Origin: CAZEQK01 sp964514395
GTDB lineage: Bacteria > Bacillota > Bacilli > Tepidibacillales > Tepidibacillaceae
Direction of reading: 5' to 3'
Assembly (NCBI GenBank): GCA_964514395.1
Contig: CAZEQK010000061.1
Span: 1-13,825 of the forward strand
DNA: 13,825 bases
The translations under genes and the position numbers were made by a program. The notes under the pieces were generated by a model that was not told where the DNA came from, ran no database searches, and saw nothing but the letters and a program-made list of their open reading frames with translations. Shown here piece by piece: positions 7,640 through 13,825 of this stretch (within the stretch, counting starts at the first letter, position 1; the number at the start of each line of letters is the position of its first letter).

Positions 7640-9243
7640 AATTTCAAAATTGGCCATTTAAAAAAGGCGAAAAAGTTTCAGTGCATTGGTTCAGATCACC
7701 TTATCGAAAATCAAATGGTGAGTGGGTATTTGATGTAGTATTTCGTCGTTCTAACGGAGCAATTGACCATACTGCGACAATACCATGGGGAGCTCTTCCA
7801 TGGCTAAGAATTGGGCAATATGTTATTGATGGTAAACCGATGAATAATTATGGCAGAGGAAATATAGAAGATATATATATAACTATAAAAGAAGGGATAA
7901 TTGAACCAGCTAGAAAAGTGGTCAATAAAAACTTGTATAAACTATTTTTTCCTGAAAATTATAATGAGTTATGTTGGGTTACTAAACATAGAGGAAAGAA
8001 TCTAGTTATTCCCATCATTGAAATTATACGGGCCTTTTTAGCACCATCGAAATTTTTGGCTAATGCGATATTAAATCCAACTGGACTCCAAAGCTTAATA
8101 GATTATGCATATGAAGAAAACAAAGATTATTATATAAAATTATCAAAAACTATTCCAAAATCTTATGTAACTCCAGGCCTAGTAAGTCATTTGACTTGGC
8201 TTTTAAATGATCCGTTAGCTAAGAAATCTTGGAGTTTAGTTTACCAATCATTATTTGGACAAGCGATTAAAAATAACTCGATAAACCCAGTTTCTGAATT
8301 GGATAGAAATAATAAGGTATATACAACCCTACCTTTACATGGGAAAAGTGATTGGAGAGCCCATGTTTTAGAAGATGAAGGAACGATATTAATTTTAGAC
8401 ATTATAAGTGCAACAGGTCTTCATTCACCATTTCGTAAAATTATTGTTAAACATGAAGGATTTGGCTCGAAAAATGTAGAATTTAATAAATTGGTAAAAG
8501 GAACCTATAGAAAGAATAATCAAAGCGATGTACAGAATTTAGATCAAACATTAGCTCCTTCATACGAAACAAAAGTTCACCCTTATATTAATATACAACC
8601 TACTACATTACAGTTTTCCTTTAAGCCAACTGTAAAAATGATTAGCAATAAGGACGTAGCGAGGGTTTCTTTTAGTGATTATGAAATAGAAAATCAAGAG
8701 CAAATTGACTATAAGGTCGCATCAGTAGTGGAATCAGCACCGCGAGGAAAGGTTAAGCCAGTAGAATTTCAACCGTTAAATATTGAATATTCCTCATTAC
8801 AGGATAGCGGCTTAGAAGACTTTATCAAAGCTATACAACATCTTAAATACCTTAAGACAGACGCAGTAATTGACATTACAATTGGAGAGATTCCTGGAGA
8901 TAAAAGTTTTTCTTTTGTAACTGAGAATGTTAGAAGGAAATACGCTGCTGTTTTAGTAAAAGCATCTAATTTTGTTGATACCTTAATATTTGAAGTAGGT
9001 AGACCAGATAATTATTCGATTTCTACTTTGTTTGTAACATCAAGAATTGATGGGAAGTGGCAGGAAGTAACTATTTCAACTATTTTAGCTGTTCTAAAAA
9101 GTAATAACGGTTCCTGGAGTAAAGAAGTCTTACAAAGAGATATAATTAATAGTTACTTATTTTTAAGACATTTCTTTAAAGATTCAACTGATACATGGAG
9201 TAAAAAAATAGCAGATAAAATAATTGATAGAAATGATAATTAA
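7627..9243 (+). CDS. tnsE: TnsE target selector (replicating or conjugating DNA)
   Basis: TnsE is the alternative target selector of Tn7. It contacts the sliding clamp and 3'-recessed DNA ends and sends the element to lagging-strand DNA, favouring conjugal plasmids. This protein has 538 residues, the same length as Tn7 TnsE, and is in the same last position of the operon. Sequence similarity is low and scattered but in order: a short N-terminal beta-rich part, a segment near residues 120-175 (IPIIEIIRAFLAPSKFL) like the LELARSLFL part of TnsE, and a SDWRAHVL block. No enzyme motif is expected or seen. GGGGGTGA at 7613-7620 precedes the ATG inside the tnsD end, so translation is coupled. The call relies on position and length as well as similarity. 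Confidence 0.88.
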   Translation: MATLKFQNWPFKKGEKVSVHWFRSPYRKSNGEWVFDVVFRRSNGAIDHTATIPWGALPWLRIGQYVIDGKPMNNYGRGNIEDIYITIKEGIIEPARKVVNKNLYKLFFPENYNELCWVTKHRGKNLVIPIIEIIRAFLAPSKFLANAILNPTGLQSLIDYAYEENKDYYIKLSKTIPKSYVTPGLVSHLTWLLNDPLAKKSWSLVYQSLFGQAIKNNSINPVSELDRNNKVYTTLPLHGKSDWRAHVLEDEGTILILDIISATGLHSPFRKIIVKHEGFGSKNVEFNKLVKGTYRKNNQSDVQNLDQTLAPSYETKVHPYINIQPTTLQFSFKPTVKMISNKDVARVSFSDYEIENQEQIDYKVASVVESAPRGKVKPVEFQPLNIEYSSLQDSGLEDFIKAIQHLKYLKTDAVIDITIGEIPGDKSFSFVTENVRRKYAAVLVKASNFVDTLIFEVGRPDNYSISTLFVTSRIDGKWQEVTISTILAVLKSNNGSWSKEVLQRDIINSYLFLRHFFKDSTDTWSKKIADKIIDRNDN

Positions 9244-9250
9244 AATTTAA

Positions 9251-9279
9251 TCGATTTTTTGGATGAAAAAAGATATAAT
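9251..9279 (+). promoter_or_regulatory. Sigma-A-type promoter after tnsE
   Basis: A perfect TATAAT lies at 9274-9279. A weak -35 (TCGATT, 9251-9256) lies 17 bases upstream. It would start a transcript near 9286 leading to the GTG at 9311. Confidence 0.45.
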
Positions 9280-9310
9280 CAACTTAAAATAAAAATATAA
9301 GGTGGGTAGC

Positions 9311-9373
9311 GTGAAAAATAAGCTTAAATGTGGTAAAAAAGAGCGCTCTAAACTAAGGCCTTTAATGACCTAA
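9311..9373 (+). pseudogene. 5' stump of an unidentified cargo gene
   Basis: A GTG at 9311, preceded by AAGGTGGG at 9299-9306 and a TATAAT box at 9274-9279, opens a frame of only 20 codons. The product starts MKNKLKCGKK and is very basic. Proper start signals followed by a premature end beside an IS110-family remnant suggest that a cargo gene was cut off here by the insertion or by a later deletion. It could instead be a tiny peptide or a chance frame. Two palindromes (AGAGCGCTCT at 9340-9349 and AAGGCCTT at 9355-9362) lie inside it. The family cannot be identified from 20 residues. Confidence 0.35.
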
Positions 9374-9391
9374 AAAAAAAACAACTTTAGT

Positions 9392-9874
9392 TTAAGCCAC
9401 AGAAATGTCAGTAGCCTTTATTATACCTTGGGCAATTAGGAGTTTTATTGCCTGATTAATAGCTTTCTCTTTCTGCTTGTTCTGCATATCTTGTGGCATA
9501 TCAATTTTATACAAATCGCTTGGATTCCACACTTCGCCAGTAACAAACATATTATATATGGCGGTGAGTATCATCCTCGCGATAGCAATAATCGCTCTTT
9601 TTTTGCCTCTCCTTTTAGAAATGCGTTCGTATTTGGTTTTGTAGTAAGGAGACTTATCCGATTTCACGGCTGCATGGGCAACTTGTACCAATGCAGGTTT
9701 GAGGTAGACACCGGCACGTGTAATACGGTCAGATTTTGTGCTTGAAAGATGATTCTTACACTGGTTTATATACTGTTTTGGACTGAGAAGTAATCTACGA
9801 CTCACCCCACCGTGCTTTGTAGTGTATCTTCTCCCTAAATTAATCATAACAAAGTGGTGAAAGCCGCACACCAT
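9392..9874 (-). pseudogene. IS110-family transposase, C-terminal fragment
   Basis: The 160-residue frame matches the C-terminal (Transposase_20) half of IS110-family transposases: RITRAGVYLKPALVQVAHAA, then KRRGKKRAIIAIARMILTAI and a closing GEVWNPSDLY. Full proteins have about 400 residues with an N-terminal RuvC-like DEDD domain, which is absent. The usual NxESAG-type segment carrying the catalytic serine, expected just before RITRAG, is not readable and looks shortened, so the protein should be inactive. The first ATG is simply the first in the open frame; no ribosome site precedes it. The remnant lies opposite to its neighbours, between a broken gene stump and the methyltransferase operon, and probably marks where cargo was rearranged. 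Confidence 0.8.
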
Positions 9875-9891
9875 TTTTCATTACTATTTGT

Positions 9892-9906
9892 GCCGCCAGC
9901 GGCGGA
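9892..9906. other. GC-rich palindrome at the IS remnant / methyltransferase junction
   Basis: CCGCC (9893-9897) and GGCGG (9901-9905) face each other across AGC in an otherwise very AT-rich region. It lies past the 5' side of the IS110 fragment and just before the ribosome site of the methyltransferase gene. It may mark an IS edge or a deletion junction. As RNA it could fold a short stem immediately before the ribosome site. Confidence 0.4.
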
Positions 9907-9918
9907 ATGGAGGTTTAT

Positions 9919-10959
9919 ATGAAAATATCGGCAATTGATTTCTTCTGCGGAGTAGGTGGGCTTACCCATGGATTACAAAGAGCTGGAATAAATGTCGTGG
10001 CTGGAATAGATATTGATTCAAAATGTCAATATCCGTATGACACTAACAATAATGCTTTATTTATTAACAAAAGTGTAAAAGATGTATCTTCTGAAGAAAT
10101 AAGATCACTTTATGCTGAAGATGAGTTAAAAGTATTGGTGGGATGTGCACCCTGTCAACCATTTTCTAATTACAGTAATAATAAGCTAAAAAAGGACGGG
10201 AAAGTAGATAGTAAATGGGGTCTACTGTATTCTTTCGGAGAAATTGTTAAAGAAGTAAAACCAGAAATAGTTTCAATGGAAAATGTACCGCAAATGACAA
10301 AAGAAAAAGTATTTACTGATTTTGTCGATCTTTTAAAGGAGTTAAAATATTATGTTTTTTGGGATATAGTTTATGCTCCTGATTATGGGATACCTCAAAA
10401 TAGAAAACGGTTAGTTCTGTTAGCCTCTAGAATTAAAGAAATATCTTTAATTCCACCAATAAACTCTAAAAATGAATATCCAAATGTAAGAGATGCAATA
10501 GGACATTTACCAGCAATTCTTGCTGGAGAAGCTTGTGAGAATGATCCTCTACATAAATCAAGTAAATTAAATGATATAAATATTAAAAGAATAAGACAAT
10601 CTAAGCCTGGTGGTACATGGAGAGATTGGGATGACAATTTAAAGCTTGAATGCCATACTAAAGATTCTGGGAAGTCCTATGCCTCAGTATATGGTAGAAT
10701 GAAATGGGATAAACCTTCGCCGACAATTACTACTCAATTTTACGGTTATGGTAATGGTAGATTCGGACATCCTGAACAAGATAGGGCATTATCACTGAGA
10801 GAGGGAGCATTACTTCAAACTTTCCCAGAAGATTATAAATTCATTGATCCAAATAATAAACCAATTACAAGAGATATTGGGGTTTATATTGGAAATGCTG
10901 TTCCAGTTAAACTAGCGGAGGCTATAGGGATTAGTATAAGAAAACATTTGGAGGGATAA
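9919..10959 (+). CDS. C5-cytosine DNA methyltransferase (Dcm type)
   Basis: This enzyme transfers a methyl group from S-adenosylmethionine to carbon 5 of cytosine in a specific DNA sequence. Counting from ATG 9919, the family motifs are present in order: I DFFCGVGG (7-14), IV with PCQ and catalytic C79, VI ENV (121-123), VIII QNRKR (160-164), IX KPSPTIT and X GNAVP (325-329). The region between VIII and IX, which reads the target, is about 95 residues. The 346-residue length is normal. TGGAGG at 9908-9913 lies 5 bases before ATG 9919, which I prefer over the in-frame ATG at 9907 because that one overlaps the ribosome site. The GHKL ATPase-nuclease gene starts two bases after its stop, so the pair is an operon and the methylase probably protects self DNA. 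The sequence specificity cannot be read. Confidence 0.95.
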   Translation: MKISAIDFFCGVGGLTHGLQRAGINVVAGIDIDSKCQYPYDTNNNALFINKSVKDVSSEEIRSLYAEDELKVLVGCAPCQPFSNYSNNKLKKDGKVDSKWGLLYSFGEIVKEVKPEIVSMENVPQMTKEKVFTDFVDLLKELKYYVFWDIVYAPDYGIPQNRKRLVLLASRIKEISLIPPINSKNEYPNVRDAIGHLPAILAGEACENDPLHKSSKLNDINIKRIRQSKPGGTWRDWDDNLKLECHTKDSGKSYASVYGRMKWDKPSPTITTQFYGYGNGRFGHPEQDRALSLREGALLQTFPEDYKFIDPNNKPITRDIGVYIGNAVPVKLAEAIGISIRKHLEG

Positions 10960-10961
10960 AT

Positions 10962-12932
10962 TTGGCTGATAATAACAAAAATTATAATTTTATATTAGAT
11001 CTAAATATTCTAAACCATTTAGGTGTAAACCTATATAGTAACACTCCTGCAGTTTTATCAGAAGTAGTTGCAAACTCATGGGATGCAGATGCTGAAAATG
11101 TATATATAAATATTGAGGACGAGATAATTACAATTGAAGACGATGGTTTAGGAATGGATTATGAAGATTTAAAAGAAAAATTTCTGAGAGTGGGTTATCA
11201 AAAAAGAATATCGGATAAATCAATAACTTCTAGATTTCATAGAAAAGTAATGGGAAGAAAAGGGATAGGTAAATTGTCTCTGTTTTCTATTGCTGAAGTG
11301 ATAAAATTATACAGTTTTAAAAATGGAGAAAAAAATGGTTTCATTATAAATGTGAATGACTTAAAAGAAAAAATCACTGAGGGAAGTCAAACTTATAGTC
11401 CTCAACCAATACCAGAAAACGAAGTTCCGCTTAATAGTAACGGTACAAAAATAATGTTATACGAGTTAAAAAAGAGTGTAAGTAGAACTCACAAATATTT
11501 AAAAAAGCGTTTAGCAAGGAGATTTAGCGTAATTAGTGATAATTATAACTTTAATGTTTTTATTAACCGCGAGAAAATTACAATAGAGGATCGAGATTTT
11601 TTTAATAAACTTAAGGATATATGGATTTATAAAGATGAAGAAGATGTGGACTATAAAAATTATTGTGCAAATATTAAATTTTCTAACTACAGAAAAACCC
11701 AAATTGAAGGGACTGATTATAAGGTAAAAGGATGGATTGGCGCAGTAGAAGAATCAGGTAATTTAAAAATTGAAGATGAGAATTTAAATAAAATTTCAAT
11801 AATAGTAAGAGGTAAAGTTGCTCAAGAAGACATATTAGATGAGTTTACAGAAGGAGGTCTTTATACAAAATATTTAATTGGAGAAATACATGCCGATTTT
11901 TTGGATGATGACGATGAAAAAGATATAACAACTAGTAGCCGACAAAAAATAATTGAAGATGACGAAAGATATATTAGCCTGAAGAAGTTTATTCAAAATG
12001 AATTAAAAAATATCGCTAAAGAATGGAATGAGCAAAGAGATAAAACTGGGTTAGATGAGGCAAAAAAAATAACCGTAATTGATACATGGTATAATGACCT
12101 TTCTAAAGATAATAAAACTAAAGCAAAGAAATTATTCGGGAAAATTAACAAATTAACTGTTCTTCCCGAAGAAAAGAAACAGTTATATAAACATTCTGTA
12201 TTGGCTTTCGAAAGTTTAAAATATAAAGAAAATTTAGATTTGCTTGATAATATATCAACTGAGAATATCACTATACTTAATGAAATAATTGATGCGTTTG
12301 ATGATATTGAAGCTACTTTATATCATCAAATAGTCACAGAAAGATTAAAAATAATAGAGCTACTAAAAGATAAAGTTGAAGACAATGCTTTAGAAAAAGT
12401 AATTCAAGAACATCTATATAATCATTTATGGTTATTAGATCCCTCATGGGATAGAGCTACCGAAGGTCCGTTAATGGAAAGTACAATGAAAAAAGAATTC
12501 GAAACAATCTCAGATTCGTTGACTGAAGAAGAAAGAAGAGCTAGAATTGATATTAAATACAAAAAAACCTCAGGGAAGCATATTATTATAGAATTAAAAA
12601 GGGCAGGTGTTCAAGTTAATTTTTATGAATTATTATCTCAGATTGATAAATATAGAAAAGCTCTAAAAAAACAATTAACAGCTATTGGTAAATTTGGTGA
12701 ACCCGTTGAAATAATTTGTCTATTAGGTCAGGAACCAAAAGAGTGGAAAAATACAAGTGAATCTGATATTGAAGAATATAAAGACCAACTAAAAGAAAAA
12801 GATGCAAGAATAGTATTTTATAAACAGTTAGTAGAAGATTCATATCGTTCATATGATTCCTTTATCAAAGGTTCTGAATCCGCGGGAAGAGTAACTCAAT
12901 TAATTAAAAGTATAGATGATTCATTACAGTAA
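10962..12932 (+). CDS. GHKL (MORC/MutL-like) ATPase with C-terminal PD-(D/E)xK-like nuclease domain
   Basis: The 656-residue protein starts at TTG 10962, with GGAGGGA at 10950-10956. The N-terminal third is a GHKL ATPase. The N box is EVVANSWDADA with E34 and N38. Box G1 is DDGLG with D61. Box G2 is GRKGIGK at 98-104. Residues about 340-470 are helical and charged. The C-terminal part reads like a PD-(D/E)xK nuclease, with E483 in a QEHLYNHLWLLDPSW block, D530 (in RIDIKY) and E544-L-K546. Bacterial MORC-like ATPases are known in restriction-modification and similar gene clusters, which fits the methyltransferase two bases upstream. The protein probably closes on DNA with ATP and cuts unmethylated DNA; that role is inferred. 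No separate restriction endonuclease gene is present. Confidence 0.87.
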   Translation: MADNNKNYNFILDLNILNHLGVNLYSNTPAVLSEVVANSWDADAENVYINIEDEIITIEDDGLGMDYEDLKEKFLRVGYQKRISDKSITSRFHRKVMGRKGIGKLSLFSIAEVIKLYSFKNGEKNGFIINVNDLKEKITEGSQTYSPQPIPENEVPLNSNGTKIMLYELKKSVSRTHKYLKKRLARRFSVISDNYNFNVFINREKITIEDRDFFNKLKDIWIYKDEEDVDYKNYCANIKFSNYRKTQIEGTDYKVKGWIGAVEESGNLKIEDENLNKISIIVRGKVAQEDILDEFTEGGLYTKYLIGEIHADFLDDDDEKDITTSSRQKIIEDDERYISLKKFIQNELKNIAKEWNEQRDKTGLDEAKKITVIDTWYNDLSKDNKTKAKKLFGKINKLTVLPEEKKQLYKHSVLAFESLKYKENLDLLDNISTENITILNEIIDAFDDIEATLYHQIVTERLKIIELLKDKVEDNALEKVIQEHLYNHLWLLDPSWDRATEGPLMESTMKKEFETISDSLTEEERRARIDIKYKKTSGKHIIIELKRAGVQVNFYELLSQIDKYRKALKKQLTAIGKFGEPVEIICLLGQEPKEWKNTSESDIEEYKDQLKEKDARIVFYKQLVEDSYRSYDSFIKGSESAGRVTQLIKSIDDSLQ

Positions 12933-12973
12933 TTTGATTAATTAAATATTTGAAATTTACATTTTTTGTAACA

Positions 12974-13002
12974 TAGTAAAATATTACTAAGGCGCTTTTT
13001 TT
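12974..13002 (+). terminator. Possible weak terminator after the methyltransferase-ATPase operon
   Basis: TAGTAA (12974-12979) and TTACTA (12984-12989) can pair. A run of T begins at 12995, five bases beyond the stem, which is further than usual. The stem is short and AT-rich, so the call rests mainly on its place 42 bases past the stop codon and before a convergent gene. Confidence 0.3.
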
Positions 13003-13073
13003 TATTTAATATAAATTCAAAAGTTACTTCGCAAAAGATGCCACATGATGTTTAATTTAGACTATTTATAAAA

Positions 13074-13451
13074 TTAGTTAGATTCTAACCTGATAAGATT
13101 CGTAAAATCAACTATCCATTTTTTATTTCCTAAATATTCTTTTTCATCTTCCCTTACTATTATAGGTTGGTTTTCAAAAGCTTTAGCAAAATTATAAATA
13201 TAATATTTTGCATCAGTATCTATATAAGCAGGGTTACTACCATATAATGTATAGCCTGTTTTTTGTATTGTTTTATATAAAACACTTTCATTGTGATTGT
13301 GAACGCTGTCTAGTATTTCTTCTTGAGAAAGAGTGACCCAAACATCATTATCAATTTGAAGATGTAAATTATTTCTTACAATATTTGTAATATTAATTGC
13401 GATTTCTTGATTGAAAGTAACTGGTTTCATCTTAGTGGATATAATTTTCAT
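13074..13451 (-). CDS. Hypothetical protein, 125 residues
   Basis: I do not recognise this protein. It is soluble-looking, with no signal peptide or membrane segment, and has mixed charged and aromatic content (KYYIYNFAKAF near the middle, KKWIVDF near the end). The gene is well supported: on the minus strand an AGGAGGT (13457-13463) lies 5 bases before the ATG at 13449-13451, and a plausible promoter lies at 13475-13502. It converges on the ATPase gene, with 141 bases between them, and its 5' side faces the L end of the transposon. Genes in this position in Tn7-like elements are usually cargo. Nothing in the sequence links it to the methyltransferase-ATPase pair, though a small regulator or accessory role is possible. 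Confidence 0.7.
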   Translation of the reverse strand: MKIISTKMKPVTFNQEIAINITNIVRNNLHLQIDNDVWVTLSQEEILDSVHNHNESVLYKTIQKTGYTLYGSNPAYIDTDAKYYIYNFAKAFENQPIIVREDEKEYLGNKKWIVDFTNLIRLESN

Positions 13452-13474
13452 AATAAACCTCCTAGTATAAAGAT

Positions 13475-13502
13475 GATATATAACTAATCATATTAATGTA
13501 AA
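13475..13502 (-). promoter_or_regulatory. Promoter of the 125-residue gene
   Basis: Read on the minus strand, TTTACA (13497-13502) and TATATC (13475-13480) are separated by 16 bases. This puts a start near 13470, leaving a short leader with the ribosome site. Confidence 0.45.
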
Positions 13503-13505
13503 ATT

Positions 13506-13542
13506 AAAAAATGATTACGCAGACCATTTTTTGACTTTTTTT
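13506..13542 (+). repeat. Inverted repeat followed by a T run in the L-end region
   Basis: AAAAAATG (13506-13513) and CATTTTTT (13525-13532) form an 8-bp perfect inverted repeat with an 11-base loop, followed by seven T residues (13536-13542). It might be a weak terminator, but the stem is almost all A-T. The 168 bases between the unknown gene and the first L-end TnsB site otherwise hold no gene that I can see. Confidence 0.3.
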
Positions 13543-13619
13543 AGTTTTTACTAATTATCATATTTTATTAGCTTAATACTTAAGAATGATTTAAATTTAT
13601 GTATTTTTTTATCAATTAT

Positions 13620-13637
13620 AGTCTACAACTTTATTTT
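13620..13637 (-). promoter_or_regulatory. L-end TnsB-binding-type site, inner
   Basis: On the minus strand this 18-bp site is identical to the third R-end repeat (105-122), including its TTG variant. It is the innermost of three spaced sites, as in the Tn7 L end. Confidence 0.9.
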
Positions 13638-13674
13638 TATGATATAGATTTTTTGAGCTAAAAATAAATGAATT

Positions 13675-13692
13675 AGTCTATAACTATTTTTA
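13675..13692 (-). promoter_or_regulatory. L-end TnsB-binding-type site, middle (diverged)
   Basis: On the minus strand the site ends TATAGACT and keeps 13 of 18 consensus positions by my count. It lies 55 bases from the inner site and 69 from the outer one. Confidence 0.75.
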
Positions 13693-13740
13693 TCTTCTAA
13701 CGATTATCTAAAAATATAAAGCATTGATATTATCAACAAC

Positions 13741-13770
13741 TTCAGTCTAAATCTTTATTTTCACTGAACA
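13741..13770 (-). repeat. Terminal inverted repeat, left (distal) end
   Basis: Read inward on the minus strand it starts TGTTCAGTGAAAATAAAG and matches the R end (56-85) at 24 of 30 positions. The four differences at positions 5-8 fall between the outer TGTT and the TnsB site; the other two are inside the site. Confidence 0.9.
13744..13761 (-). promoter_or_regulatory. L-end TnsB-binding-type site, outer
   Basis: On the minus strand it reads AAAATAAAGATTTAGACT, two positions different from the R-end consensus. It starts nine bases in from the ACA end, the same distance as the first R-end site from its TGT. Confidence 0.92.
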
Positions 13771-13775
13771 TCATT
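13771..13775. repeat. 5-bp target site duplication, L-end copy
   Basis: TCATT follows the ACA terminus and equals 51-55 exactly. This shows a simple insertion whose two ends still belong together. Confidence 0.93.
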
Positions 13776-13825
13776 GTAGGGCAGAGTTACAAATGACCCA
13801 GAGAAGAATTAACTTTGACTCTAAA
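13776..13825. other. Host DNA downstream of the insertion
   Basis: Fifty bases of host sequence that originally followed the glmS stop region. No gene, hairpin or repeat can be supported in it. The native glmS terminator, if it lies further on, is now separated from glmS by the whole element. Confidence 0.7.

Larger units (their letters stand above)
56..13770 (+). mobile_element. Complete Tn7-like transposon inserted at attTn7 (glmS)
   Basis: The element is 13,715 bp and is bounded by TGT at 56-58 and ACA at 13768-13770. The outer 30 bases at the two ends are imperfect inverted repeats, identical at 24 of 30 positions by my count. It is flanked by a 5-bp TCATT duplication and lies just downstream of glmS. 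It encodes TnsA, TnsB, TnsC, TnsD and TnsE in the Tn7 order, with tnsA nearest the glmS-proximal end as in Tn7. Cargo sits both before tnsA (an HNH gene) and between tnsE and the L end (IS remnant, methyltransferase, GHKL ATPase-nuclease, unknown gene). The only visible damage to the transposition machinery is a frameshift in tnsA. Confidence 0.95.

Noticed and set aside
9491..9745. Plus-strand open frame of 84 codons across the IS110 fragment
   Set aside because: It is the antisense of a clear IS110 C-terminal sequence and has no ribosome site.
9892..9906. GC-rich palindrome as a terminator
   Set aside because: The stem is only 5 bp and no T run follows on either strand.
13056..13075. Extra TnsB-type site (TTTAGACT near 13056)
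   Set aside because: Only the last eight bases fit; the AATAAAG half is missing and it lies far inside the element on the wrong strand for the L end.
56..13770. CRISPR-associated transposon (CAST)
   Set aside because: TnsD has a full glmS-type arrangement, the element is in attTn7, and there are no Cas genes, array or short TniQ variant.

Overview
The window is one complete Tn7-like transposon, seen from end to end and still in its classical attachment site. It is AT-rich, with Bacillus-style ribosome binding sites (GGAGG-type) and one TTG and possible GTG starts, so a low-GC Bacillota host, probably Bacillaceae, is likely. The first 29 bases are the last codons of glmS (reading LAKSVTVE, stop at 27-29). 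The transposon starts 26 bases after that stop, at position 56, and ends at 13770 (13,715 bp). It is flanked by a 5-bp duplication, TCATT (51-55 and 13771-13775). Only about 50 bases of host DNA lie on each side.

The glmS-proximal (right, R) end has four abutting TnsB-type sites with an exact 20-bp period (65-142). The distal (left, L) end has three spaced sites in the opposite orientation (13620-13761). This is the R/L asymmetry of Tn7. A strong intrinsic terminator (226-262) lies between the R end and the first gene. An HNH-nuclease-like gene (342-1103) precedes the transposition operon, an uncommon place for cargo.

The transposition genes run in one direction and are tightly packed: tnsA (1155-1995, broken by a frameshift near 1729-1748), tnsB (1996-4188), tnsC (4181-5842), tnsD/tniQ (5855-7639) and tnsE (7627-9243). 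TnsA and TnsB would form the heteromeric transposase, TnsC the AAA+ regulator, TnsD the glmS-site selector and TnsE the selector for replicating or conjugating DNA. Unless the tnsA shift is read through or the two pieces complement, this copy may be impaired for cut-and-paste movement.

The cargo zone (9244-13619) begins with a promoter, ribosome binding site and 20-codon reading frame that looks like the stump of a broken gene. It abuts the 3' part of an IS110-family transposase gene on the minus strand (9392-9874). Next comes a two-gene defence-like operon: a C5-cytosine DNA methyltransferase (9919-10959) and, two bases later, a 656-residue GHKL ATPase of the bacterial MORC/MutL-like type with a C-terminal PD-(D/E)xK-like nuclease domain (10962-12932). 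This is the most interesting cargo and looks like a compact restriction-modification system in which the restriction part is an ATPase-nuclease. A 125-residue unknown gene on the minus strand (13074-13451), with its own promoter and ribosome binding site, lies beside the L end. No Cas genes or CRISPR array are present.
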